A stretch of 20,360 nucleotides of DNA from JBOGGX01 sp050744245 (GTDB lineage Bacteria; Actinomycetota; Acidimicrobiia; Acidimicrobiales; JBOGGX01), in the NCBI GenBank assembly GCA_050744245.1, contig JBOGGX010000292.1:1-20360 (forward strand), in the 5' to 3' direction. The position numbers and the translations under genes are program-made. Shown here piece by piece: positions 1-6,378 of the stretch. Position 1 is the first letter of the stretch; the number at the start of each line of letters is the position of its first letter. The notes below the pieces were generated by a model. That model did no database searches. It worked only from the letters and a program-made list of their open reading frames with translations, and was not told the DNA's origin.

Positions 1-293
1 GTGTGGCCCCGGCCGGGGTCGCCCGCCGGCTGCGCCGGTCGGTCGGGCTCCCGCCCCGTGACGGGCTGCTGGTCCGGGTGGTCGAGCCCGGCGGACCGGC
101 CGACCAGGCCGGGATCCAGCCGGGCGACCTGCTCGTCACCGCCGTCGACCGAGACCTGGCGACGGCCGACGACCTGTTCGCGGCGCTCGACGCCGCGGGC
201 GACGCCGTGGTCCTCAAGGTCGTGCGCGGCGTCGACGAGCTCGACGTTCGGGTCCAGTTCACCGGGGCCACGCCCACGGAGGGGTCCGCTTGA
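1..293 (+). CDS. PDZ-domain C-terminus of a probable HtrA-like serine protease (5' partial)
   Basis: Only the last ~96 residues are in the window; the frame is open to the left edge, so the true start lies outside. The visible part reads as one PDZ domain: an LxxRVVEPGGPADQAGIQPGD core, in which the ligand-binding domain typically follows a PADQAG turn, then LLVTAVDRDLATADDL and a closing strand VVLKVVRGVD. The segment before it (GVARRLRRSVGLPPRDG) resembles the linker joining trypsin-like and PDZ domains in HtrA proteases. The next gene has the same arrangement, which suggests the two are tandem paralogues. The stop codon overlaps the next gene's TTG start by 4 bases (TTGA), so the two are probably co-translated. 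No protease residues are visible here, so protease identity is inferred from the neighbour; the PDZ call is firmer. Confidence 0.7.
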   Translation, partial: VAPAGVARRLRRSVGLPPRDGLLVRVVEPGGPADQAGIQPGDLLVTAVDRDLATADDLFAALDAAGDAVVLKVVRGVDELDVRVQFTGATPTEGSA

Positions 294-1282
294 GCCCTGG
301 CGGCGATTCGGCGCTCGACGCCTACTCCCAGGTCGTCACCCGGGTCGCCGACGAGGTCCTCCCCGTGGTGGCCAGCCTGCGGGTGATGCGGCGGGTGCCT
401 GGCGGGCGGGTGCCGTCCGGCGCCGGTTCGGCGGTCGTGCTTTCGGCCGACGGGTTCCTGCTGACCTCGGCCCACGTCGTCGCCCGGGCCACCGGCGGTG
501 CTGCGGTGTTCAGCGACGGCCGGTCCTTCGACTTCGACGTGGTCGGCCAGGATCCCCTGTCCGACCTGGCGGTCATCCGGGTGGCGGCGGGCGGACTCCG
601 CACCGCCTCCATCGGCGATGCCGACCGCCTGCGGGTGGGCCAGCTGGTGGTGGCCGTCGGCAGCCCGCTCGGTTATGCCGGGTCGTTGAGTGCCGGGGTC
701 GTGTCGGCCCTGGGCCGGTCGCTGACGACGAGCGACGGTCGCAACGCCCGCATCGTCGACAACGTCATCCAGACCGATGCCAGCCTGCACCCGGGCAACT
801 CGGGCGGTGCCCTGGCCACCGTCGTCGACGACGCCGTGGTCGTCGTCGGGATCAACACCGCGGTGATCGGGCCCGGCATCGGGCAGGGCCTCGGCCTCGC
901 CGTTCCGCTCAATCCGGCCACCGGCCGGTTCATCGCCGCCCTCGTACGAGACGGACGGGTCCGCCGGGCCTACCTCGGCGTGGCCGGGGGCACCCGCCCG
1001 CTGCCCCCGAGAGCGGCGGCCACGATCGGCCGGCGCGACGGCGTCGAGGTCACCACGGTCGTCGCCGGCAGCCCGGCGGCGCAGGCCGGGCTGCGCACCG
1101 AGGACGTGATCGTCGCCGTCGGGGCCGAGCCGGTCGCCGGCATCGGCGACCTCCAGCGGCTGCTCACCGCCGACTGGATCGGACGCGCCGTTCCGCTGCG
1201 CGTGCTGCGCCGGGGCGACGTCGTCGACGTCGACATCGTGCCGGCCGAGCTGGGCAGCGACGCCACCGGCGCCAGCCGCTGA
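290..1282 (+). CDS. HtrA/DegP-like trypsin-type serine protease with PDZ domain
   Basis: A 330-residue S1C-family protease. The catalytic triad is readable: His62 in TSAHVV, Asp92 in DPLSDLAVI and Ser171 in HPGNSGGAL. A single PDZ domain covers about residues 245-320, with GSPAAQAGLRTEDVIVAVG as its core. Family members cleave misfolded or regulatory proteins, usually outside the membrane. Here neither a signal peptide nor a membrane helix is visible: the N-terminus is MSPGGDSALDAYSQVV and is not hydrophobic, so a cytoplasmic role is possible unless the start is misplaced. The TTG start at 290 is supported by GGAGGGG at 278-284, five bases upstream, and overlaps the previous stop. The downstream gene is a stress sigma factor. 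A protein-quality-control role fits that setting but is inference. Confidence 0.9.
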   Translation: MSPGGDSALDAYSQVVTRVADEVLPVVASLRVMRRVPGGRVPSGAGSAVVLSADGFLLTSAHVVARATGGAAVFSDGRSFDFDVVGQDPLSDLAVIRVAAGGLRTASIGDADRLRVGQLVVAVGSPLGYAGSLSAGVVSALGRSLTTSDGRNARIVDNVIQTDASLHPGNSGGALATVVDDAVVVVGINTAVIGPGIGQGLGLAVPLNPATGRFIAALVRDGRVRRAYLGVAGGTRPLPPRAAATIGRRDGVEVTTVVAGSPAAQAGLRTEDVIVAVGAEPVAGIGDLQRLLTADWIGRAVPLRVLRRGDVVDVDIVPAELGSDATGASR

Positions 1283-1311
1283 ACGCGTCGCCCGACCGTC
1301 ACCCCCGCCGG

Positions 1312-1317
1312 TAGGGT
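1312..1317 (+). promoter_or_regulatory. TAGGGT -10 element for a leaderless sigma-factor mRNA
   Basis: TAGGGT fits the actinobacterial -10 consensus TAnnnT and ends six bases before the GTG start at 1324. Transcription would then begin at or next to the start codon. No clear -35 hexamer or Shine-Dalgarno sequence was found. Confidence 0.5.
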
Positions 1318-1323
1318 GCGGGC

Positions 1324-1995
1324 GTGGCGGACCCCAACCGCTTCGTCGAGCAGGCGATGCCCTTCATGGACTCGCTGTACTCGGCCGCCCTGCGCATGAC
1401 GCGCAACCGGCCCGACGCGGAGGACCTGGTCCAGGAGACGTACCTCAAGGCCTACCGCGCCTACGACTCGTTCACCGAGGGCACCAACCTCAAGGCCTGG
1501 CTGTACCGCATCCTCACCAATACCTTCATCAACACCTACCGGTCGAAGAAGCGGCGCCCGGAGGAGCAGCAGCTCGACGACGTAGAGGACTTCTTCCTCT
1601 ACCGCCGGCTCGGGGGGCTCGAGGCGGCGCAGATCGGGCGCAGCGCCGAGGACGAGCTGTTCGACTGGTTCACCGACACCGAGGTGAAGGACGCCCTCGA
1701 GTCACTCCCCGAGCAGTTCAGGATGGCCGTGCTGCTGGCCGACGTCGAGGGATTCTCCTACAAGGAGATCGCCGACATCCTCGACATACCCATCGGGACG
1801 GTGATGAGCCGGCTCCATCGGGGAAGACGCGGGCTGCAAAAGCGGTTGTACGAGTTCGCCGTCGAACGAGGACTGCTCGATCGGCCGTCTGCGGACGGAA
1901 ACGGCGAACAGCAGAGCACCGAGAGCACCGAGACCACGGAGAGCACCGAAAGCACGCAAACGCCGACGGGTGTCGAAGGTACCCGCGGCGCATGA
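1324..1995 (+). CDS. sigR: SigR/SigH-type ECF RNA polymerase sigma factor
   Basis: A 223-residue group 4 (ECF) sigma factor. Region 2 spans about residues 12-80, with the DAEDLVQETYLKAYRAYDSF helix and the NLKAWLYRILTNTFINTYR segment that bind core enzyme and the -10 element. Region 4 spans about 122-180, with LPEQFRMAVLLADVEGFSYKEIA and a helix-turn-helix IPIGTVMSRLHRGRRGLQKRL for the -35 element. The sequence and the adjacent zinc anti-sigma gene match Streptomyces SigR and mycobacterial SigH, which control thiol-oxidative and heat stress genes. The last ~30 residues form a Ser/Thr/Glu-rich tail absent from typical members and encoded by a 9-bp repeat. The GTG start follows a TAnnnT box by six bases, suggesting a leaderless transcript. 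The anti-sigma gene starts 15 bases downstream. Confidence 0.93.
   Translation: MADPNRFVEQAMPFMDSLYSAALRMTRNRPDAEDLVQETYLKAYRAYDSFTEGTNLKAWLYRILTNTFINTYRSKKRRPEEQQLDDVEDFFLYRRLGGLEAAQIGRSAEDELFDWFTDTEVKDALESLPEQFRMAVLLADVEGFSYKEIADILDIPIGTVMSRLHRGRRGLQKRLYEFAVERGLLDRPSADGNGEQQSTESTETTESTESTQTPTGVEGTRGA
1912..1956 (+). repeat. Degenerate 9-bp tandem repeat inside the sigma-factor tail
   Basis: About five copies of a unit close to GAGAGCACC run head to tail (1912, 1921, 1930, 1939, 1948). They are in frame and encode repeated Glu-Ser-Thr or Glu-Thr-Thr triplets. Copies differ by one to three bases. This suggests slippage expansion in a region under little structural constraint. Confidence 0.75.
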
Positions 1996-2010
1996 ACAGG
2001 GGCAGCAACG

Positions 2011-2259
2011 ATGGGTGAGCACGGCGAGTGCGACGATGCGGTACACGAGCTGTACACCTTTCTCGACGGCGAGCTGACCGAGACCCGCAAGGTCGAGATC
2101 AGGCGTCACCTCGACGACTGCCCGCCGTGCTTCGAACAGTTCGACTTCGAGGCCGAGCTGCGGCAGATCATCGCCAGCAAGTGCAAGGACACCGTGCCCG
2201 AGTCGCTGCGGCAGCGCATCGCCGACGTGCTCGGGGTGGAACCGCCGCCCTCGATCTGA
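2011..2259 (+). CDS. rsrA: RsrA-like zinc-binding redox anti-sigma factor
   Basis: An 82-residue protein of the zinc-associated anti-sigma (ZAS) family. The signature H33-x3-C37-x2-C40 is present, with a further Cys7 that corresponds to the fourth redox/zinc position in Streptomyces RsrA, and a Cys58 downstream. Known family members hold the cognate sigma factor while zinc-bound and release it when the cysteines are oxidised to a disulfide, the signal being lowered mycothiol redox state. Position directly after the SigR-type gene supports the pairing. The ATG at 2011 is preceded by AGGGG about eight bases upstream. The short length is normal for the family (about 80-105 residues). Confidence 0.92.
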   Translation: MGEHGECDDAVHELYTFLDGELTETRKVEIRRHLDDCPPCFEQFDFEAELRQIIASKCKDTVPESLRQRIADVLGVEPPPSI

Positions 2260-2275
2260 GACTTTTCCTGACGCT

Positions 2276-2301
2276 GGAATGCCGGCCCGGTCCCGTGGGT
2301 T
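2276..2301 (+). promoter_or_regulatory. SigR/SigH-type promoter, GGAAT-N18-GTT
   Basis: GGAAT at 2276-2280 and GTT at 2299-2301 are separated by exactly 18 bases, the consensus published for Streptomyces SigR and close to that of mycobacterial SigH. The expected transcription start, some 7-10 bases after GTT, falls on or near the ATG at 2311, so the downstream message may be leaderless. The site follows the sigma/anti-sigma pair, so a local autoregulatory target is plausible. The match is seen directly; activity is inferred. Confidence 0.6.
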
Positions 2302-2310
2302 GGCTGCTCC

Positions 2311-2499
2311 ATGGAAGACCGGGGGGTCATGGGGGAGAAGGTCACCAGCTACGACCACCCCGCCAGGCAGTACGGCAGGGGCCGCACGTGCAAGGAGCCC
2401 GGCTGCCACACCCGGCTCTCGATCTACAACGACGGCAAGTTCTGCAGCCTCCATCTGCCCGTCGAGGCCCCCCGCCTCCGGGGCAAAAAGATCGCCTGA
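2311..2499 (+). CDS. Small Cys/His-rich (putative zinc-finger) protein, predicted SigR target
   Basis: A 62-residue protein of unknown function. It has a compact metal-site pattern C27-x4-C32-x12-C45-x2-H48, in the stretch CKEPGC...FCSLH, with a basic C-terminus (RLRGKKIA). Small actinobacterial proteins with such a PGC-x-T-x-LS-x-YN core exist, but I know no assigned role. I use the ATG at 2311 because a GGAAT-N18-GTT promoter predicts a transcript starting there; an in-frame ATG at 2329, behind a run of G residues, is the alternative and would give 56 residues. The gene follows rsrA by 51 bases and ends just before a strong hairpin. A thiol-stress role, such as a redox-sensitive zinc site, is inference from context only. 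Confidence 0.7.
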   Translation: MEDRGVMGEKVTSYDHPARQYGRGRTCKEPGCHTRLSIYNDGKFCSLHLPVEAPRLRGKKIA

Positions 2500-2522
2500 A
2501 CCCGCATCCCGCCGAACTTGCC

Positions 2523-2554
2523 GTGGATCTTTCCCCTTCTTGGGAAAGATCCAC
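2523..2554. terminator. Perfect 13-bp inverted repeat between convergent genes
   Basis: GTGGATCTTTCCC (2523-2535) and GGGAAAGATCCAC (2542-2554) are exact reverse complements around a six-base CTTCTT loop. The hairpin sits between the end of the small + strand gene (2499) and the 3' end of the - strand molybdenum hydroxylase operon (2580). It can fold in transcripts from either side. There is no following T-tract, so it would be a non-canonical bidirectional terminator or 3'-end stabiliser. Confidence 0.65.
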
Positions 2555-2579
2555 CGAACATTCGTGTCGGCCCCCCCGG

Positions 2580-4901
2580 CTACCCCGTTCCCGTTCCGGT
2601 GATGTGCTCGGGGCGGACGGGCACGCGCTTCAGCGGTAGGCCGGTGGCGGCGCGGATGGCGGCGACGATGGCCGGGGTCGACGAGATGGTCGGCGGCTCG
2701 CCCACCCCCCGCAGCCCATAGGGCGCGTGCGGGTCGGCCAGCTCGAGCACGTCGATCCGCATCGGTGGCATGTCGAGGATGGTCGGGATGAGATAGTCGG
2801 TGAACGACGGGTTGCTGACCAGACCGTCCTGGAGCTGGATCTCCTCCATCACCGCCAAACCGAGCCCCTGCGCCGTGCCTCCCTGGATCTGGCCCACCAC
2901 GGCCTGGGGGTTCATCGCCCGGCCCACGTCCTGGGCCGTCGCCAGCTCGACGACCTTGATCAAGCCGAGCTCGACGTCGACGTCGACCACCGCCCGGTGG
3001 GCCGCGAACGCGTACTGCACGTGGGCCCGGCCCTGGCCGGTGTCCGGGTCGAGCGGTTCTGTCGGACGGTGCCGCCACTCGACGGTGGCCTCCACCGGCT
3101 CGCCGTCGGCCAGCAGCTCGACCAGCGTCACGACGACGGCGCCGGCGCCGTCGACCAGGGCCCCCCCGGCGAGCCCGACACCCTCGCCGGCCCGGGCCAG
3201 CACCCGGTCCCGCACCTCCGCACACGCGGCCCGGACCGCGCCTGCGCTCATGTAGGTCTGGCGGGACGCCGAGGTCGACCCGGCGTTGCCGATGCCGGTG
3301 TCGGCCGGCAGCACCACCACCCGCTCGACCCCGAGCTCGGTCCTGGCCACCTGGGCCTGAACGGTCACCATGCCCTGGCCCACCTCGGCCGCCGCGGTGT
3401 GGATGCTGACGACGGGCTCGCCGGCCACGATCTCGAGCCGCACCCGGGCCGAGAACGGGTCGTCGAAGCCGGCCGAGAAGCACACGTTCTTGATGCCGAT
3501 GCCGTAGCCGACGCCCCGCACCACGCCCTCGCCGTGGGTGGTGTTGGCCACCCCGCCGGGCAGGTCACGCAGGTCGAAGTCGTACTGATCGCCCGCCTCG
3601 CCGCCGAGCGGAAGGGGTTGGTCCCGCACCCTCGTCAGCAGCTCGGCCACCGGCGCCGCGGCGTCGACCACCTGGCCGGTTGGCATCGTCGATCCCTGCG
3701 TCATGGCGTTGCGGATCCGCAGCTCGACCGGGTCGAGGCCGAGGCGGGCGGCCATCCGGTCCATTTGCGCCTCGTAGGCGAAGCAGGCCTGCACCGCCCC
3801 GAAGCCGCGCATGGCGCCGCACGGTGGGTTGTTGGTGTAGACGGCCCAGCTGTCGATCTCGACGTTGGCCACCTCGTACGGACCGACGCCGAGGGTGGCC
3901 GCGTTGGTGGCCACCGCCTGGGAGCTGGAGGCGTAGGCCCCGCCGTCGAGGACGATCTCGGCCCGCACGTACCGGAGCCGGCCGTCGTCATCGGCGCCGT
4001 GCTCGTAGCGGAGGAACGCCGGGTGGCGGTGGACGTGGCCGAAGAACGACTCCTCCCGGTTGTAGACCATCCGCACCGGGCGATCGGTGTGCAGGGCAAG
4101 GAGCGAGGCGTGGACCTGCATGCTCAGGTCCTCCCGGGCGCCGAAGGCCCCGCCGACGCCGGCCAGATGGAGCCGCACCTTCTCCTCGGGGAGGCCGAGG
4201 CACGCCGCGACCTGGTCGCGGTCGACGTGCAGCCACTGGGTCGCCACGTAGATGTCGATGCCCCCGTCCTCGGCCGGCACGGCCAGCCCGGACTCGAGGC
4301 CGAGGAAGGCCTGGTCCTGCATCCCGACCTCGTAGTCGCCGGTGACCACGATCGCGGCCCGGGCCTCGGCGGCGGCGACGTCGCCCTTCCGGATGCGGAC
4401 GTGCTTGACCACGTTGCCCCGCCGATGGACCCTGGGCGCGTCGGCGGCGAGCGCCCGCCGGGCGTCGGTCAGCGGCGGGAGCGGCTCGTAGTCGACCCGG
4501 ATGTCCTTGAGGGCCAGCCTGGCCGTCTCCGGGTGGTCGGCGGCCACCACGGCCACCGGCTCGCCGTGGTAGCGCACCTCGTCGATGACGAGCACGGGCT
4601 GGTCCGGGTGCTGGAGGCCGTAGACCTTGCGCCCGGGCACGTCGTCGTGGGTGAGGACGGCGTATACGCCGGGCCGGGCCAGCGCCGGCCCGATGTCGAT
4701 CGAGCGCACCCGGGCGTGGGCGTGCGGGCTCCGCAGGGTCGCCCCCCACAGCGTGTCGTCGGTCCAGAGGTCGCTCGAATAGGCGAACTCGCCCTTGACC
4801 TTGAGGATCCCGTCCGGCCGGACGGGGCTGTCGCCGACGCCTCCGGTGACCGGTGCCTCGGTCCCGGTGGTCGCGGGCTCGGTCGTGGTCGTCTCGGTCA
4901 T
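2580..4901 (-). CDS. Molybdenum hydroxylase large subunit (xanthine dehydrogenase/aldehyde oxidase family, molybdopterin-binding)
   Basis: A 773-residue molybdopterin cytosine dinucleotide subunit of the XDH family. Both parts are present: an aldehyde oxidase a/b hammerhead-type N-terminal domain (about 25-145) and the Mo-binding domains (about 165-765). Motifs seen are VGGAFGARE at 249-257, CGAMRGFGA at 361-369, VGQGMVT near 507-513, and GVGEPP at 732-737, whose Glu735 is the expected catalytic base. The AMRGFGA loop matches xanthine dehydrogenases and aldehyde oxidases; the AYxCSFR loop of CO dehydrogenase (CoxL) is absent. The first ~20 residues are a Thr-rich low-complexity leader. The start lies seven bases after the stop of the 2Fe-2S gene with GGGGTGAG upstream. 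The substrate cannot be told from sequence: purine, aldehyde or N-heterocycle are all possible. Confidence 0.92.
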   Translation of the reverse strand: MTETTTTEPATTGTEAPVTGGVGDSPVRPDGILKVKGEFAYSSDLWTDDTLWGATLRSPHAHARVRSIDIGPALARPGVYAVLTHDDVPGRKVYGLQHPDQPVLVIDEVRYHGEPVAVVAADHPETARLALKDIRVDYEPLPPLTDARRALAADAPRVHRRGNVVKHVRIRKGDVAAAEARAAIVVTGDYEVGMQDQAFLGLESGLAVPAEDGGIDIYVATQWLHVDRDQVAACLGLPEEKVRLHLAGVGGAFGAREDLSMQVHASLLALHTDRPVRMVYNREESFFGHVHRHPAFLRYEHGADDDGRLRYVRAEIVLDGGAYASSSQAVATNAATLGVGPYEVANVEIDSWAVYTNNPPCGAMRGFGAVQACFAYEAQMDRMAARLGLDPVELRIRNAMTQGSTMPTGQVVDAAAPVAELLTRVRDQPLPLGGEAGDQYDFDLRDLPGGVANTTHGEGVVRGVGYGIGIKNVCFSAGFDDPFSARVRLEIVAGEPVVSIHTAAAEVGQGMVTVQAQVARTELGVERVVVLPADTGIGNAGSTSASRQTYMSAGAVRAACAEVRDRVLARAGEGVGLAGGALVDGAGAVVVTLVELLADGEPVEATVEWRHRPTEPLDPDTGQGRAHVQYAFAAHRAVVDVDVELGLIKVVELATAQDVGRAMNPQAVVGQIQGGTAQGLGLAVMEEIQLQDGLVSNPSFTDYLIPTILDMPPMRIDVLELADPHAPYGLRGVGEPPTISSTPAIVAAIRAATGLPLKRVPVRPEHITGTGTG

Positions 4902-4908
4902 CGCCGGC

Positions 4909-5406
4909 TCACCCCGCCTGCCGGGCTGCGGCCAGCCGGACGGCGTCGAGGATCATCTCGTAGCCGGTGCACCGGCACAGGTTTCCGGCCAGCGACTCCC
5001 GGATCTCGGCGTCGGTCGGCAGCGGGATCCGGCGCAGCAGGTCGTGCACGGCCAGGATCAGCCCCGGCGTGCAGAACCCGCACTGCACCGCCCCGGCCTC
5101 GACGAACGCCACCTGCACCGGGTCGAGCTCGTCGCCGTCGCCGTGGCCGTCGGCATCTGCGGCCGCGCCGGACAGCCCCTCGACCGTGACCACGTCGCGA
5201 CCCGCGGCCTGGCCGGCGGCGACCAGGCAGGAACAGACCGGCAGCCCGTCGAGGTACACGGTGCACGAGCCACATTCGCCCTGTTCACAGGCGTTCTTGG
5301 AGGCGGGCAGGCCCATCCGCTCCCTGAGGACGTAGAGCAGGCTCTCGCCCTCCCACACGTCGTCGACCTCGCGCCGCTCGCCGTTGACCGTACAGATCAG
5401 CCGCAT
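4909..5406 (-). CDS. Molybdenum hydroxylase small subunit, [2Fe-2S] x2
   Basis: A 165-residue iron-sulfur subunit (CoxS/XdhC-small-subunit type) carrying electrons from the Mo site to FAD. The plant-ferredoxin cluster is ligated by Cys40, Cys45, Cys48 and Cys60 (NACEQGECGSC...C). The second, helical cluster uses Cys109 and Cys112 (QCGFC) and Cys144 and Cys146 (LCRC). An acidic insertion (about 82-95, with repeated Asp/Gly) separates the two domains and is longer than usual. Of two adjacent ATGs, the second (5406) is chosen because GGAGG lies five bases upstream; the first (5409) overlaps the FAD-subunit stop as ATGA, so translation is coupled either way. The middle gene of a three-gene operon in the order FAD, Fe-S, Mo. 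Confidence 0.93.
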   Translation of the reverse strand: MRLICTVNGERREVDDVWEGESLLYVLRERMGLPASKNACEQGECGSCTVYLDGLPVCSCLVAAGQAAGRDVVTVEGLSGAAADADGHGDGDELDPVQVAFVEAGAVQCGFCTPGLILAVHDLLRRIPLPTDAEIRESLAGNLCRCTGYEMILDAVRLAAARQAG

Positions 5407-6263
5407 CATCGCCTCCGCAGCTCGTCCCACGCCCAGCCCAGCGTGCGCCGGGCCATGACGGCCACGGTGTGCCGCCGGTAGGCGGCGCTGCCGCGGACGT
5501 CGTCGATCGGAGCGGCCGCCTCGGCCACCAGCGCCGCGAACCGCCGGGCCAGGTCGTCGTCGAGCGGACCCCGGCCGTCCCAGTCCAGCTCGGCGCCGGC
5601 CAGGTCCTCGGCCGCCGGCGCCCGCAGGGGCGTGGGCCCCGCCGAGCCGATGCCGGTGCCGACCCGGCGCCGCTCAGGATCGAGGGCCACCGCGAACGAC
5701 GCCACCGCGATGACCATCGCGTTGCGGGTGCCGATCTTCGAGAACTGCTGGGGCCCGGTGGCGGTGGGGACGCGCACCGCGGCGATGAGCTCGTGCGGCG
5801 CCAGGGCGCTGCGCTTGGGCCCGGTGAAGAAGTCGGCGATCGGGATGTCCCTCGGCCCGCCGGTGAGCGACTCGGCCTCGACCACCGCGTCGCCGGCCAG
5901 CAGGGGCGGATGGGCGTCGCCCGCCGGCGAGGCGGTGGCCAGGTTGCCGCCCACCGTGCCCCGGTTGCGGATCTGGGGCGAGCCGACCGTCCGCGACGCG
6001 ATCGCCAGGCCGGGAAGCCGGTCGGCGAGCTCCGTGATCAGCCGGGTGTAGGTGACGCCGGCGCCCAGCCGGACGCTTCCGTTCTCGGCGTCCCACTCCT
6101 GCAGCTCGCCCACGCGGGTCAGGTCGATCAGCGCGGGCGGGCGGCGGCGGTCGAAGTTGAGTTCGACCATGACGTCGGTGCCGCCGGCGATCGGCACCGC
6201 CTCGGGGTGCTCGGCCTTGGCTTCCAGCGCCTCGGTCCACGTGCTCGGTCGGAGAAAGTCCAC
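5406..6263 (-). CDS. Molybdenum hydroxylase medium subunit (FAD-binding)
   Basis: A 285-residue FAD-binding subunit of the CoxM/XDH type. The flavin-binding signatures are VPIAGGTD at 23-30 and TVGSPQIRNRGTVGGNLATA at 92-111, followed by the CO dehydrogenase flavoprotein C-terminal domain from about 175. It passes electrons from the Fe-S subunit to an acceptor. The frame stays open another 65 codons upstream, but that part does not resemble the family. I choose the GTG at 6263 because the protein then begins MDFLRPSTWTEAL, the usual N-terminus, with AAGGG about nine bases upstream. First gene of the operon; no XdhC/CoxD-type maturation gene, transporter or regulator gene accompanies it in the window. 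No -10 box was found on the - strand in the upstream gap. Confidence 0.92.
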   Translation of the reverse strand: MDFLRPSTWTEALEAKAEHPEAVPIAGGTDVMVELNFDRRRPPALIDLTRVGELQEWDAENGSVRLGAGVTYTRLITELADRLPGLAIASRTVGSPQIRNRGTVGGNLATASPAGDAHPPLLAGDAVVEAESLTGGPRDIPIADFFTGPKRSALAPHELIAAVRVPTATGPQQFSKIGTRNAMVIAVASFAVALDPERRRVGTGIGSAGPTPLRAPAAEDLAGAELDWDGRGPLDDDLARRFAALVAEAAAPIDDVRGSAAYRRHTVAVMARRTLGWAWDELRRR

Positions 6264-6296
6264 CAGCAAACCCTTCCGCCCCGGACCGTCCTCCGG

Positions 6297-6347
6297 GGTT
6301 CTGTCGCCCCAGTGTTGCGAATTTCGCTCCCTCAGGGCGACAAAACC
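6297..6347. promoter_or_regulatory. Nested palindrome between divergent units (candidate operator)
   Basis: Two inverted repeats share one dyad centre at 6322. The outer arms are GGTTCTGTCGCCC (6297-6309) and GGGCGACAAAACC (6335-6347), complementary at 12 of 13 positions. The inner arms are GCGAA (6317-6321) and TTCGC (6323-6327). The right outer arm overlaps the expected -35 region of the + strand promoter whose -10 is at 6367. The location between divergently read genes suits a two-sided regulator site. Function is inferred. Confidence 0.5.
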
Positions 6348-6366
6348 AGGGCGGCGCGGTTCGCCG

Positions 6367-6372
6367 TAACCT
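6367..6372 (+). promoter_or_regulatory. TAACCT -10 element for the small membrane protein gene
   Basis: TAACCT fits TAnnnT and ends six bases before the ATG at 6379, the same layout as at coaX and the sigma gene. It points to a leaderless transcript starting at the ATG. Confidence 0.55.
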
Positions 6373-6378
6373 GGCGGC

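Noticed and set aside
1702..3483. 593-codon open frame on the - strand opposite the sigma, rsrA and small-protein genes
   Set aside because: It has no family resemblance, and the opposing genes have clear motifs and starts.
2580..4901. Identification as carbon monoxide dehydrogenase CoxL
   Set aside because: The AYxCSFR active-site loop of CoxL is absent; the sequence has CGAMRGFGA, as in xanthine dehydrogenase and aldehyde oxidase.
2727..5189. 820-codon open frame on the + strand opposite the molybdenum hydroxylase genes
   Set aside because: Its product is His/Gly/Val/Asp-rich with no recognisable domain, and it is exactly antisense to two well-supported genes. Long antisense frames are expected in DNA this GC-rich.
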